64,000 bases of DNA from Mycobacterium sp. 1554424.7 (GCF_001665295.1 NZ_LZSE01000091.1:1-64000); one strand, 5' to 3'. Shown: positions 54,318 to 62,466, counted from the first letter of the stretch. The notes: a model not told the origin generated them from the sequence alone. Translations and numbers: made by a program.

Positions 54318-54851
54318 GTGGACCGAATATTTCAGACCCTGATCGGTGATCCGCTCGGGTCCTTCGATGCCGCAATCAAAGCCTCGGCGCTATTCCTCAC
54401 GGCTGCGATTCTCTTTCGGTTCATGGAGCGCCGTACCCTCGCCGAATTCGCGCCCTTCGACTGGATCGCCGCGGTGGCGGCCGGGGCCATCGTCGGTCGG
54501 GCCGCAACCGCCAGCGATAGCTCATGGCTAAGCGCAACCTCGGCGCTCATCAGCCTCCTCGTCGCCCACGCGGTACTAGCGAGATTGCGCTTCGTTCCGG
54601 CGATTCGACGTTTCATCGATCCGCCGCTGAAGGTGCTGATCCGCAACGGACACGTCGACCGACGCAGCCTGCGTCGATGCGGACTAACCACCGCCGATCT
54701 CGAGGCTGTACTACGACAGCACGGACACGAAAGCTCCGATCGTATTCACCTGGCGATCTTCGAAGCCAAAGGCGCCATCTCCATTCTGTTAGCGGATGGG
54801 AAGGGGTCATCGGCATTATGTCCCAGTGACAAGCGACAACTTGCCGGCTGA
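54318..54851 (+). CDS. DUF421/YetF-like membrane protein
   Basis: 177 residues. Three membrane segments (ALFLTAAILFRFMERRTLAE, DWIAAVAAGAIVGRAAT, WLSATSALISLLVAHAVLAR), then PPLKVLIRNGHVDRRSLRRC, the soluble YetF-type tail. Role of the family unknown; co-directional with RidA at 30 bases spacing. GTG 54318 start. Confidence 0.75.
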   Translation: MDRIFQTLIGDPLGSFDAAIKASALFLTAAILFRFMERRTLAEFAPFDWIAAVAAGAIVGRAATASDSSWLSATSALISLLVAHAVLARLRFVPAIRRFIDPPLKVLIRNGHVDRRSLRRCGLTTADLEAVLRQHGHESSDRIHLAIFEAKGAISILLADGKGSSALCPSDKRQLAG

Positions 54852-54912
54852 ACCGACGTCCACCTGCGGTTCGAAGCGCGTTTCGCTACAGAGCATTTCG
54901 CCGGCGTCGCCG

Positions 54913-54951
54913 TGTCAGTTCGTGCGACAGACCATGTCAGTTTCAAGACAG
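54913..54951 (+). promoter_or_regulatory. Tandem TGTC/GACA operator upstream of Cys-rich protein
   Basis: TGTCAGTTcgtgcGACAg (54913-54930) and TGTCAGTTtcaaGACAg (54935-54951) are two inverted repeats spaced 22 bases (two helical turns) apart, ending 17 bases before the ATG. They resemble a metal-sensor operator pair; the factor is unknown. Confidence 0.5.
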
Positions 54952-54968
54952 ATTAGGAGAAGGGTTCG

Positions 54969-55376
54969 ATGGACACCGTTAGCCGCATGCTGGCGACCTA
55001 CCCGCAAGAGCTCGGTCGTATTGACAGAGCCAAACTGATCAGATGCATCGAAACCTGCATAGAGTGCGCTCAGGCATGCACGGCGTGCGCGGACTCTGAT
55101 CTTGGCGAAGAGCGGGTCGCGCACCTCACGAAATGTATTCGCACAAACCTCGACTGTGCCGACATATGCGTGACGACGAGCCGTGTACTGTCTCGTCGTA
55201 CAGAATACGATGCAAACGTCACCCGCGCGGTGCTGGAGGCGTGCGCGGTTGCTTGCAAGGCTTGCGGCGACGAATGCGATCTGCATTCAGCACATCATGA
55301 GCATTGCCGCATCTGCGCCGACGTATGCCGCCGATGCGAAGAAGCGTGCCGCGACCTTCTCGCTTCATTGGGCTGA
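54969..55376 (+). CDS. Cys-rich four-helix bundle (DUF326/copper-storage-like) protein
   Basis: 135 residues with 17 Cys. Repeats of CxxxC along helices: CIETCIECAQACTACADSD, KCIRTNLDCADICVTTSR, EACAVACKACGDECD and CRICADVCRRCEEACRDLL. This is the Csp1-like four-helix bundle pattern that stores Cu(I). No signal peptide, so cytosolic. ATG 54969 follows AGGAGAAGGG. Its 3' end overlaps the convergent TrxR-like gene by 12 bases. Confidence 0.82.
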   Translation: MDTVSRMLATYPQELGRIDRAKLIRCIETCIECAQACTACADSDLGEERVAHLTKCIRTNLDCADICVTTSRVLSRRTEYDANVTRAVLEACAVACKACGDECDLHSAHHEHCRICADVCRRCEEACRDLLASLG

Positions 55377-56336
55377 ACGGCCTTCGGGCTCAACGGATGT
55401 GCCCTGCGATTCGGTGATCCAACGCTGGGCGTCGAGGGCAGCCGCGCAGCCGGAGGCTGCGGCGGTGATCGCTTGGCGGTAGCGTCGGTCGATCAGGTCG
55501 CCGGCGGCGAATACGCCGTCCGCTGAAGTGTGATTCGAATCGTCGCGGGTTCTGACGTAGCCGTGGATATCGAGGTCGACAAGTCCCTTCAATAGATCCG
55601 AGCGAGGCCGCTGTCCGACCGCGACGAACACCGCACCAACGCTGATGTCGTGGTCGACAGTGCTATGCATGTTGCGCACCCGGAGACCGGTGACGTGGTG
55701 TTTGCCTTGGACGGCTAGCACTTTCGTGGAGGTCAGGATTATGACGTTGGAATGAGCGCGGAGCCGAACGACGGCGATGGCCGACGCCCCTAACCGGGGG
55801 CGGTGGTGGACGAGGGTCACGCGGCGGGCCCGCGACGCAAGATACAGCGCCTCTTCGATAGCAGCGTCGCCGCCGCCGATGACGGCGACTTCACACCCGG
55901 TCAACTGCCCACCGTCGAGTTTGGCACTCGTGCTGATTCCGCGGCCGAACAACGCTTGTGCGCCAGGTACATTGAGTAGCCGGCTGACGGAGCCCATCGC
56001 GAGGACCAGGGCGCGGGCATGGTGTCGTGCGTCGTGTACCGCGATCGTTTTGAGGTCGCCGTGGAGATGGAATCGGCCGACGTCGCCCGCGTGAAGCTCG
56101 GCGCCGAAACGCTGCGCCTGGTCGCGCATCGCAGCCGCCAGCGCGGGTCCGCACACGGACGGAGCGATCCCGGGGTAGTTGTCCACCGGCCCGGCGGCCA
56201 TCAGTGCACCGCCGGGCGCCTCGCCCTCCACGACGAGCGTGTCCAATCCGGCTCGCGCGGTGTAGATCGCCGCGGTGTAGCCGGCGGGTCCTGACCCGAC
56301 GACAATGACATCACGAACCGAGCTCACGGGTCGCAT
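55365..56336 (-). CDS. Thioredoxin reductase-like flavoprotein lacking the CxxC
   Basis: 323 residues. FAD motif VIVVGSGPAGYTAAIYTARA, NADPH motif AVIGGGDAAIEEALYLASRA, and GVFAAGDLIDRRYRQAITAA are TrxB blocks. Where TrxB has SSCATCDG, this protein has STSAKLDG (Ser137 and Leu140 in place of both redox Cys), so it cannot pass electrons to thioredoxin by the usual route. It lies 12 bases downstream of the LpdC-like gene in one operon. Could be an oxidase, ferredoxin-type or quinone reductase, or an altered partner. Confidence 0.82.
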   Translation of the reverse strand: MRPVSSVRDVIVVGSGPAGYTAAIYTARAGLDTLVVEGEAPGGALMAAGPVDNYPGIAPSVCGPALAAAMRDQAQRFGAELHAGDVGRFHLHGDLKTIAVHDARHHARALVLAMGSVSRLLNVPGAQALFGRGISTSAKLDGGQLTGCEVAVIGGGDAAIEEALYLASRARRVTLVHHRPRLGASAIAVVRLRAHSNVIILTSTKVLAVQGKHHVTGLRVRNMHSTVDHDISVGAVFVAVGQRPRSDLLKGLVDLDIHGYVRTRDDSNHTSADGVFAAGDLIDRRYRQAITAAASGCAAALDAQRWITESQGTSVEPEGRSAQ

Positions 56337-56348
56337 CAGTCGGGGGTG

Positions 56349-57758
56349 TCATAGGTTGATGGCGTGCCCCGTGAGGGCGTGGAAGCATTCTTGGAGTCCC
56401 TCGCCCAACGTGGGATGGGTATGCACGTTGCGGGCCAGCTCGGTGGCGGTCAGGTCCCAGAGTTGTGCGGCGGTGAGCTCGGGCAGTAGCTCGCTGACTT
56501 CGGCGCCGACTAGGTGGGCTCCGAGTAGCTCGCCGTGGGCGGCGTCGGCGATGAGTTTGATGAAGCCGGCCCGTTCGCCCAGGCCGTGCGCTTTGGCGCT
56601 GGCCTGCATGGGAAAGGTGGCTATCCGCACGTCATGGCGGGTCGCGCGGGCCTGGTCTTCGGTGTAGCCGAAGCTGGCGACTTGGGGTTGGCAGAAAGTC
56701 ACGCGTGGCATCATGCGGTAGTCCAAGGGCATGGTCGGGGCGCCGGCGATGGTCTCGGCGGCGATGACGCCCTGGGCTGAGGCGACATGGGCGAGTTGGA
56801 CTTTGGCGGTGACATCGCCGACCGCATAGATGTGGGGGGCCGCGGTGCGCATGCAGTCGTCGATGTCGATTGCCCCGCCTGTTGTGAGATGCACGCCCAG
56901 CACGTCGAGGCCGAGGTTTTCCACGTTCGGACAAAATCCAATACAGATGAAGGCGCGGCCGGCGTCGACTGAGGTGGTGTGGCCGTTGCGGTCAGTGTGG
57001 GCGACGGTGACATGATCGCCATGATCGATCAGCGAGTCCACCCGAGCGTTGGTGTGGATCGGGATGCCGCGGCGACGGTACTGGCGGGTCAATTCCTTAG
57101 AGACGTCGGCGTCTTCGTTGGGGAGTGCGCGGTCGGCGTACTCGAGAATCTGGACGTCGACGCCGTAGCTGTTGAGGATGTAGGCGAATTCCATGCCGAT
57201 TCCGCCGGCGCCGATGATGACGATGGACTCGGGAATCGTCGCGTCGAGGATCTGCTGTTCGTAGGTCACAACGTTCTCGCTGAGGGCGACCCCGGGCAGC
57301 ATCCGCACCCGTGAGCCAGTGGCGATGATGGCGTTGTCGAAGCGGAGGGTGGTGCTGCCGCCGTCACGCAGCCGGACGTCGAGTGTGTGCGACCCGGTGA
57401 AGCGGCCGCGCCCATCGATTTCGGTGATCTGGTTTTTGCGCATGAGGAAGTGCACGCCGCGCACCCTGGCGTCGGCGACTTCGCGGCTGCGTGACATGGC
57501 ACGGGCGTAGTCGAGGTGGATGTCGCCACGGATGCCGAACTCGTCTGCCTGATGCTTCAGGATGGAGGCGATCTCGGCGTTGCGCAGCAAGGCTTTTGAC
57601 GGAACGCAGCCGGTGTTGAGGCAGACCCCGCCCCAGTAGCGTTCTTCGATGATGGCGACGGTCAAGCCGAGTTGGGCCGCACGGATGCCAGCGACGTATC
57701 CGCCCGAGCCGGCGCCCACGACCACCAGGTCATATTCGAGCGGGACTGGTGCACTCAT
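56349..57758 (-). CDS. Dihydrolipoamide dehydrogenase (LpdC paralogue)
   Basis: 469 residues from ATG 57758. GGVCLNTGCVPSKALLRNAE is the redox-active CxxxxC site; IIGAGGIGMEFAYILNSYGV binds NAD, and ARNVHTHPTLGEGLQECFHA supplies the catalytic His-Glu pair. It is strongly similar to mycobacterial LpdC, but it is a second copy placed away from 2-oxoacid dehydrogenase genes. First gene of the operon with the TrxR-like protein, driven by S6. Possible roles: lipoyl/disulfide reduction or Cu(II) reduction as with E. coli RclA. Confidence 0.88.
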   Translation of the reverse strand: MSAPVPLEYDLVVVGAGSGGYVAGIRAAQLGLTVAIIEERYWGGVCLNTGCVPSKALLRNAEIASILKHQADEFGIRGDIHLDYARAMSRSREVADARVRGVHFLMRKNQITEIDGRGRFTGSHTLDVRLRDGGSTTLRFDNAIIATGSRVRMLPGVALSENVVTYEQQILDATIPESIVIIGAGGIGMEFAYILNSYGVDVQILEYADRALPNEDADVSKELTRQYRRRGIPIHTNARVDSLIDHGDHVTVAHTDRNGHTTSVDAGRAFICIGFCPNVENLGLDVLGVHLTTGGAIDIDDCMRTAAPHIYAVGDVTAKVQLAHVASAQGVIAAETIAGAPTMPLDYRMMPRVTFCQPQVASFGYTEDQARATRHDVRIATFPMQASAKAHGLGERAGFIKLIADAAHGELLGAHLVGAEVSELLPELTAAQLWDLTATELARNVHTHPTLGEGLQECFHALTGHAINL

Positions 57759-57929
57759 CGCACGGCGCCTTCCCTTGATAATGAGTAAATCGGCTGTCGC
57801 TAGGATTGGAACTTTCATACGCACATCAGCACCGGGCTGGGCTGTTCGTCCCGCTCAATTGGCTAAGGCCGTCACCAAGCGCCCGAGGTCCACCCCCGCG
57901 CGGGAAGGATTCGCAACGCTTTGTCGACT

Positions 57930-57986
57930 AGCGTGTCGCCGAGCCGGGTGAAATGTCATCACCCTCGACACCGATCACCCGGGTGA
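57930..57986 (-). promoter_or_regulatory. Composite promoter S6 (upstream of lpd/TrxR-like operon)
   Basis: Minus strand: TCACCCGGGTGA (57986-57975), N10, GGGTGA (57964-57959), TGACATT (-35 like TGACAT), TCACCC (57951-57946), N10, CACGCT (57935-57930). This is the cleanest match to the consensus. The 12-mer also contains the stop codon of the upstream gene at 57975. Confidence 0.72.
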
Positions 57987-58436
57987 ATACGACCGATGGG
58001 CGCGGTCGCCGGAACGCACTCGACTCAGCGGCAGCCGCTTCGTGGCCACTGGTGATTCTGCGGTGAGGCAGATGTCTCCGAAATCGTGATGAAACGTCAA
58101 GATGCGCTTTTTGAATCGGTCTTCGACCTTAAACCGCACGGACACCACAAGGTGGGTGGGCTCGTCGATACCGGTGGAGCGGATGACCACCGTCAGATCA
58201 CCGCTGAGCGTGTCCAATCTGATCGGGGTCGTGACCATCTCATAACTGCGCTGACCGGAGCCTGGGCCGGAGGCGTTGGCGCGAACGATATGGACGCAAC
58301 ACTTGGCGATCAGAAGATCGATTTCCGCCAGCGCCTTCGCGGTGACCACGATCGACACGCTGCCCGCCGGACTCGCCCCCGCCGGTGCCGCCGTCACGAG
58401 TGCAGACGCGCCCGTCAATACGACACCCTCAGCCAT
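57975..58436 (-). CDS. Hypothetical protein, beta-rich, 153 aa
   Basis: Starts MAEGVVLTGASALVTAAPAG, then alternating hydrophobic strands (VVTAKALAEIDLLIAKCCVH, LDTLSGDLTVVIRSTGIDEP, RFKVEDRFKKRILTFHHDFG). No family recognised. It has normal codon use but no obvious ribosome site and its TGA stop lies in the S6 12-mer. Transcribed between DUF417 and lpd. Confidence 0.5.
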   Translation of the reverse strand: MAEGVVLTGASALVTAAPAGASPAGSVSIVVTAKALAEIDLLIAKCCVHIVRANASGPGSGQRSYEMVTTPIRLDTLSGDLTVVIRSTGIDEPTHLVVSVRFKVEDRFKKRILTFHHDFGDICLTAESPVATKRLPLSRVRSGDRAHRSYSPG

Positions 58437-58678
58437 ATCTGATCACGCCCCGGTGTTGGCTTCTACCGATTCAGTGGCCGGCGCTGACACGGAGTGATCG
58501 GCCACCACAACTCCGTGAGCCACCTGGGTTGACGATATGCGGGGCGGGACTGGGGATATCGCGATCGCACCGGCCGCTTCGGGGTCACCGTCAGCGATCA
58601 TCGTTGAGCCGCCCCACACGCGCCGATGTTGACGATGGAGCCGCTTCTGTGGAATCGGCCATGCTGTTGTATGCCTCA
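58437..58678. other. Intergenic region, 242 bases
   Basis: No convincing gene or site. A 52-codon minus-strand frame (58443-58601) is possible but has a weak ribosome site and no recognised family. Confidence 0.4.
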
Positions 58679-59206
58679 TCAGCGGAATGTGCCAGTCCGT
58701 TTGGCCACCGCCGCCTGGCCGCGGGTTGCGTCGATCGCGTCGGCCAGCAACCAGAGCGCCAAGCCGATCAGCGCAATGTCCTTCATCAAGAATTCCCCGT
58801 CGGCGGACAAAACAGGAAAGCCGCCAGCAGACGCCTCGCCGACGCCGGGGGTCGTGATCATGAAGCTCAGCGTTGTCACGAAGAACAGCGAGGCGAATAA
58901 GCCACCCACCACGGAAGCTTTCGGGAACCACGGCTTGGCAGCAAGCAGTGCTGCACTAATCAATTCTATTGATCCGTTCAATCGACCGAAGGCATCGATG
59001 GACATGATTTCGTAGACCCAACTCAAGAAGGGGCTATTGGCCACCCAATGTGAAATGCCGTGGGATTCATAGGAAGTGAACTTCATGGCACCGAACCAGG
59101 CCAGGACTACGACCAGACCATACCGTGCGATCAGGGGAGCGATGCCGATCGCTCGAAGCCTTTCCCGGCTGTCAGTCGACATGGTGGCGGCCTCAATCTG
59201 TGACAT
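58679..59206 (-). CDS. DUF417-family inner-membrane protein (RclC/YkgB-like)
   Basis: 175 residues behind CGGGAG. Four hydrophobic segments; LIARYGLVVVLAWFGAMKFT and SYESHGISHWVANSPFLSWV are the family signature. DUF417 includes E. coli RclC, part of the reactive chlorine resistance locus with RclA, an Lpd-like Cu(II) reductase. The same combination (Lpd-like plus DUF417) occurs here within 2.5 kb. Driven by S7 (and S8). Confidence 0.83.
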   Translation of the reverse strand: MSQIEAATMSTDSRERLRAIGIAPLIARYGLVVVLAWFGAMKFTSYESHGISHWVANSPFLSWVYEIMSIDAFGRLNGSIELISAALLAAKPWFPKASVVGGLFASLFFVTTLSFMITTPGVGEASAGGFPVLSADGEFLMKDIALIGLALWLLADAIDATRGQAAVAKRTGTFR

Positions 59207-59292
59207 GTGGTCTCCCGTTTTGGATGTGTTATTTCACCGCATGGCCGTTGTTGAACTCGCACTGCTCACGGCGGCGGCGGTTGTCAGCGACC

Positions 59293-59350
59293 ACTATCAC
59301 TGCGCAGCGGGCGAGCTGTCTTCATCCGCCCGCGCAATTCACCCGGGTGA
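59293..59350 (-). promoter_or_regulatory. Composite promoter S7 (upstream of DUF417 gene)
   Basis: Minus strand: TCACCCGGGTGA (59350-59339), N11, GGATGA (59327-59322), AGACAGC, TCGCCC (59314-59309, one mismatch), N10, GATAGT (59298-59293). Predicted start ~59286, 80 bases before the ATG. Confidence 0.68.
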
Positions 59351-59412
59351 GCCCTGCCACGTGGTCATAAGCTCGGCGACATCTGCTCGTTCGATGGGGC
59401 TGCCCGCTCGCT

Positions 59413-59453
59413 GGGTGAATCGTCATCACCCATCCGCCTGCTCGCTCGGGTGA
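59413..59453 (-). promoter_or_regulatory. Composite operator S8, second copy upstream of DUF417
   Basis: Minus strand: TCACCCGAGCGA (59453-59442, two mismatches to the 12-mer), N10, GGGTGA (59431-59426), TGACGAT, TCACCC (59418-59413). The downstream hexamer (CAGCCC) is a poor -10, so this is an upstream operator rather than a promoter. Confidence 0.5.
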
Positions 59454-59521
59454 TCACCAGAGGCATTCTGAGACCTGATGATTCGTGACGGGCCGGATCT
59501 GGTGGGGCCCGGGAAGGTGCA

Positions 59522-62233
59522 TTACAGCAGGCCCAGTTCTCGGCCCCGGCTGACCGCCGCGCCGCGGTGTTCGACCCCGAGCTTGCGGTAGATGGCGCGC
59601 TGGTGGGTTTTCACCGTATTGAGCGACACGTATAGCCGCTGACCGATTTCACGCCGCGATAACCGGGTGGCGAGAAGCCGGAGGACCTCAAGCTCCTTCG
59701 GGGTCAGCTCCTCACCGACGGCGCTCCCGTGATGGGGTGCAGTCACCGCAACGCCCGAGGCCCGCTCGGACGAAGCGAGCGGCTTCCTGGCGATGCCAGC
59801 GTCGGCGCAGCCGCGCAGCAAGGTGCCGACCTCGTCGAGGATGGCCTTGGCGGTCTCTCGGTCGCCAAGATGCTCGACCATCTCCGCTCTGACCGACAGC
59901 GCCTTGGCCACCTCGGGAATTGCTCCTCCTTGGCGCGCCGACATGACTGCCATGTCGGCGGCGGCGAGCGCTGCGGCGGCGTCACCGCGCGTACGGAGGA
60001 GGAGTTCGGCGGTGGCAAGGGACACCATCACGTCGACGAGGTGTTCCGCATCCGCCAGGTCCCGGGTGCTGCCGGAAGCCCGGCGGATCTGACGTTCGGC
60101 GTCTGCCAGCTGGCCATGTTCGGCCGAGATCAGCGCCAGATGGCCCAAGGCGTAGATACGGGCGCGACGATCGCCCACCTTCTCGGCAAGGTTCACGGCC
60201 CGCCGGAAGACGGCTTGCGCCTCGCGGGTGCCGCCCGAAAAGTACAGCGCGGATCCATATATGCAGTGGGCGCTGGGTTGGCCCAGCGGTGCTTCGGCAA
60301 GGTCGAGGGTGATCGCGCGCCGAGCGGTCTCAAGCGCCGCAGCGATGTCAGCCATCTTGAAAGCGTGAACCGCGCGCAACACGACGACCTGAGCGCTGAT
60401 TGCGCTGTCGGCCGGCTGCCGGGCTTCAATTGCCTGGATCCACGTGGCCGCGTCATCGAGTTGACCAATGCTTAGGGTGATCCAGGCGCGGGCCACGCTC
60501 AGCCGCGGATCCTGCAGAACGGTCTCCTCGGGAAGCAGATCAAGCATGCCGGCGACCGTCGAGACGCCGCCCGCGTTGAATTCGTCGACCCAGTCGGCGG
60601 CGATCAGGTCAGCGCTGCGGACGGTGTCACCGCCCGCGACCAGGTGGCGGACCGCTTCATCGACGAGGCCCTCGCTCTCGAACCACGCCGCGGCTCGTCG
60701 GTGCAGCTCGGCGACGAGATCGGGCTCGCTACGACGCAGCTCGGTGCGCAGCAACTCTCCGAATAGCTGGTGGTAGCGATACCACTGACGCGAGCTATCG
60801 AGTGGGACCAGAAACAGGTTTTCGCGTTCGATCTTCTCTAAGACGGAGGTCGAGTCCGACTTTTCCAGTACCGCGTCGCACAGCGCACCGTTGAGTCGTC
60901 CCAAGACGGACGTACGTAACAAAAAGGTGCGCAGCTGTGGCGGCTGACCCTCGAGCACTTCCGCCATCAAATAGTCGACGATATGCCGGTTATCGCCTGC
61001 GAACGTCCTGATGAACGCGGCCGTATCAGTACGCCCGGCAAGCGAGAGGGCGGCAAGGTAGAGGCCGGCGGCCCACCCTTCGGTGCGTCGGTGCAACAGT
61101 TGAACATCTGCATCAGGCAAGTCCAGCCCGAGGACATCATTCAGTAGATTGCCGGCCTCACTAGGCCCGAAACGTAAATCGTCACTTCGCATCTCGGCAA
61201 GCTCGCCGCTGGCCCTCAGTCGAGCCAACGGCAACATCGGATCCGATCGGGAGGCCAATACCAAGTGAAGATTCGCCGGCATCCGGCTGATAAAAAATGC
61301 CAGCTGCTGATGAACCGTTCGATTTACCACCAGGTTGTAGTCATCAAGAATGAGCACGATCCGGCCAGCGATCGTGTCCAGATCATTCAGCAAGGTCGGC
61401 AGAACGACCTGCGTTGGGTCGGCGCCCATCGCTAGAAGTTCGACCGCGCGAATCCCCACCCCGGGACTGATCTTCTGCAGCGCGGCGACCACATACATCC
61501 AAAACCACACCGGGTCGTTGTCGGAGGGATCAAGCGACAGCCAGCCGAATCGTCGGTCATCGCCCGCGCTGAGGGCCCACTGCGCCAGCAATGTCGTCTT
61601 GCCCCAGCCCGCCGGCGCACTCAGTAGGGTCAGCTTGCATCGGCGGCCGGCCGCCAGTGCGTCGAGCAAGGCGGTCCGACGAACCAGCTGGGGTCCCATG
61701 GCCGGGACGTGCAGCTTGGTAGCGAGCAGAACTGCTCGCGCGGCGGCTTCCTCGGCGCCATTGGCGCTGCCTCCATGTGAGCCGGTCATATCCGAACTCC
61801 GCGAATCCGTTGATCCCAGCGGTCGGGTGGGGAAGATGGGCGTTGACGTGCCATGGCTGGGCGCTGGCGTCTCGACATCCCAGTTGTTCTCTGCAGGGTC
61901 GCGCGGGCTCATTCTGCTCGGCAATCGCGGTGACCCTACTGAATCGGATCCGTCCTCAGTGATTACCTCAGGCGCACGCCGTCGGTGCCCGTTGGGGCTG
62001 GCGGGCCCCAGCGCCATCGGCGCAATGATTGTCTCGTGATCCGCGCTCACGCTGTGCCCCCTCACCGTATCGCTCCTCTGTGGCATCGACTGTTTTGCTT
62101 CGACGTGCTGACTCCTGCGACTCATGACACTGCGGACGGCGATAGCGAGCGTCTCAACATGAGGTGAGTGAGCGTCGCGAAGTGAGACGGCGGGGAGCGC
62201 CGACGGGTGGCGCGTCGTGTTCGGCGTGCTCAT
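59522..62233 (-). CDS. LuxR-family LAL (MalT-type) ATP-binding transcriptional activator
   Basis: About 900 residues. A disordered N-terminus (~150) leads to ATKLHVPAMGPQLVRRTALL (start of the MalT-like STAND domain), Walker A SAPAGWGKTT (~210 in the 903-residue form), IVLILDDYNLVVNR (Walker B), a TPR-like helical region (~560-820), and a C-terminal LuxR HTH: ELTPKELEVLRLLATRLSRR with LYVSLNTVKTHQRAIYRKLG. ATG 62233 overlaps a small upstream ORF (ATGA); GTG 62065 and GTG 62050 are better spaced after GAGGAG/GAGGGGG and cannot be excluded. Proposed regulator of composite promoters S1-S8. Confidence 0.85.
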   Translation of the reverse strand: MSTPNTTRHPSALPAVSLRDAHSPHVETLAIAVRSVMSRRSQHVEAKQSMPQRSDTVRGHSVSADHETIIAPMALGPASPNGHRRRAPEVITEDGSDSVGSPRLPSRMSPRDPAENNWDVETPAPSHGTSTPIFPTRPLGSTDSRSSDMTGSHGGSANGAEEAAARAVLLATKLHVPAMGPQLVRRTALLDALAAGRRCKLTLLSAPAGWGKTTLLAQWALSAGDDRRFGWLSLDPSDNDPVWFWMYVVAALQKISPGVGIRAVELLAMGADPTQVVLPTLLNDLDTIAGRIVLILDDYNLVVNRTVHQQLAFFISRMPANLHLVLASRSDPMLPLARLRASGELAEMRSDDLRFGPSEAGNLLNDVLGLDLPDADVQLLHRRTEGWAAGLYLAALSLAGRTDTAAFIRTFAGDNRHIVDYLMAEVLEGQPPQLRTFLLRTSVLGRLNGALCDAVLEKSDSTSVLEKIERENLFLVPLDSSRQWYRYHQLFGELLRTELRRSEPDLVAELHRRAAAWFESEGLVDEAVRHLVAGGDTVRSADLIAADWVDEFNAGGVSTVAGMLDLLPEETVLQDPRLSVARAWITLSIGQLDDAATWIQAIEARQPADSAISAQVVVLRAVHAFKMADIAAALETARRAITLDLAEAPLGQPSAHCIYGSALYFSGGTREAQAVFRRAVNLAEKVGDRRARIYALGHLALISAEHGQLADAERQIRRASGSTRDLADAEHLVDVMVSLATAELLLRTRGDAAAALAAADMAVMSARQGGAIPEVAKALSVRAEMVEHLGDRETAKAILDEVGTLLRGCADAGIARKPLASSERASGVAVTAPHHGSAVGEELTPKELEVLRLLATRLSRREIGQRLYVSLNTVKTHQRAIYRKLGVEHRGAAVSRGRELGLL

Positions 62234-62316
62234 GGGCGTCGGGACACCAATACATAACCACCGACGCCGAACACCACCGGCATCATCATCAACATTCCCC
62301 ACACCGTGCTCATCAT
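62230..62316 (-). CDS. 28-residue membrane peptide upstream of LAL regulator
   Basis: ATG 62316; MMSTVWGMLMMMPVVFGVGG then YVLVSRRP is one hydrophobic segment. Its TGA overlaps a possible LAL start (ATGA). It might be a leader or sensor peptide; it may also only reflect the choice of start. Confidence 0.4.
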   Translation of the reverse strand: MMSTVWGMLMMMPVVFGVGGYVLVSRRP

Positions 62317-62422
62317 CGTTGTCTCAATTCTTGTGTGTCGTTGCTCTCCGGTGCCGGTTCCTGGCTGGGCGGTGGCGATCGCAGCGATCCAGAGCGCAAT
62401 GACTACGTTGGCAGCGCGGGCA

Positions 62423-62439
62423 GGGTGACACCATCACCC
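62423..62439. promoter_or_regulatory. GGGTGA-N5-TCACCC repeat downstream of LAL promoter (S9)
   Basis: GGGTGA (62423-62428), five bases, TCACCC (62434-62439): a perfect inverted repeat of the same hexamers as S1-S8 but with 5 rather than 7 spacer bases. It lies 28-44 bases downstream of the -10 of the LAL promoter, so it could be an autoregulatory site. Confidence 0.45.
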
Positions 62440-62466
62440 AGCGGGCGATCTTTAGGGCTAGGTCGG

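Larger units (their letters stand above)
59207..59521. other. Intergenic region, 315 bases
   Basis: Holds composite promoters S7 (59293-59350) and S8 (59413-59453) and no gene. Confidence 0.5.

Noticed and set aside
56349-57758. Calling the Lpd-like gene RclA
   Set aside because: The sequence is much closer to mycobacterial LpdC than to RclA; only a functional parallel is suggested.
58443-58601. 52-codon minus-strand frame upstream of the 153-aa gene
   Set aside because: Weak ribosome site and no similarity; may be leader sequence.
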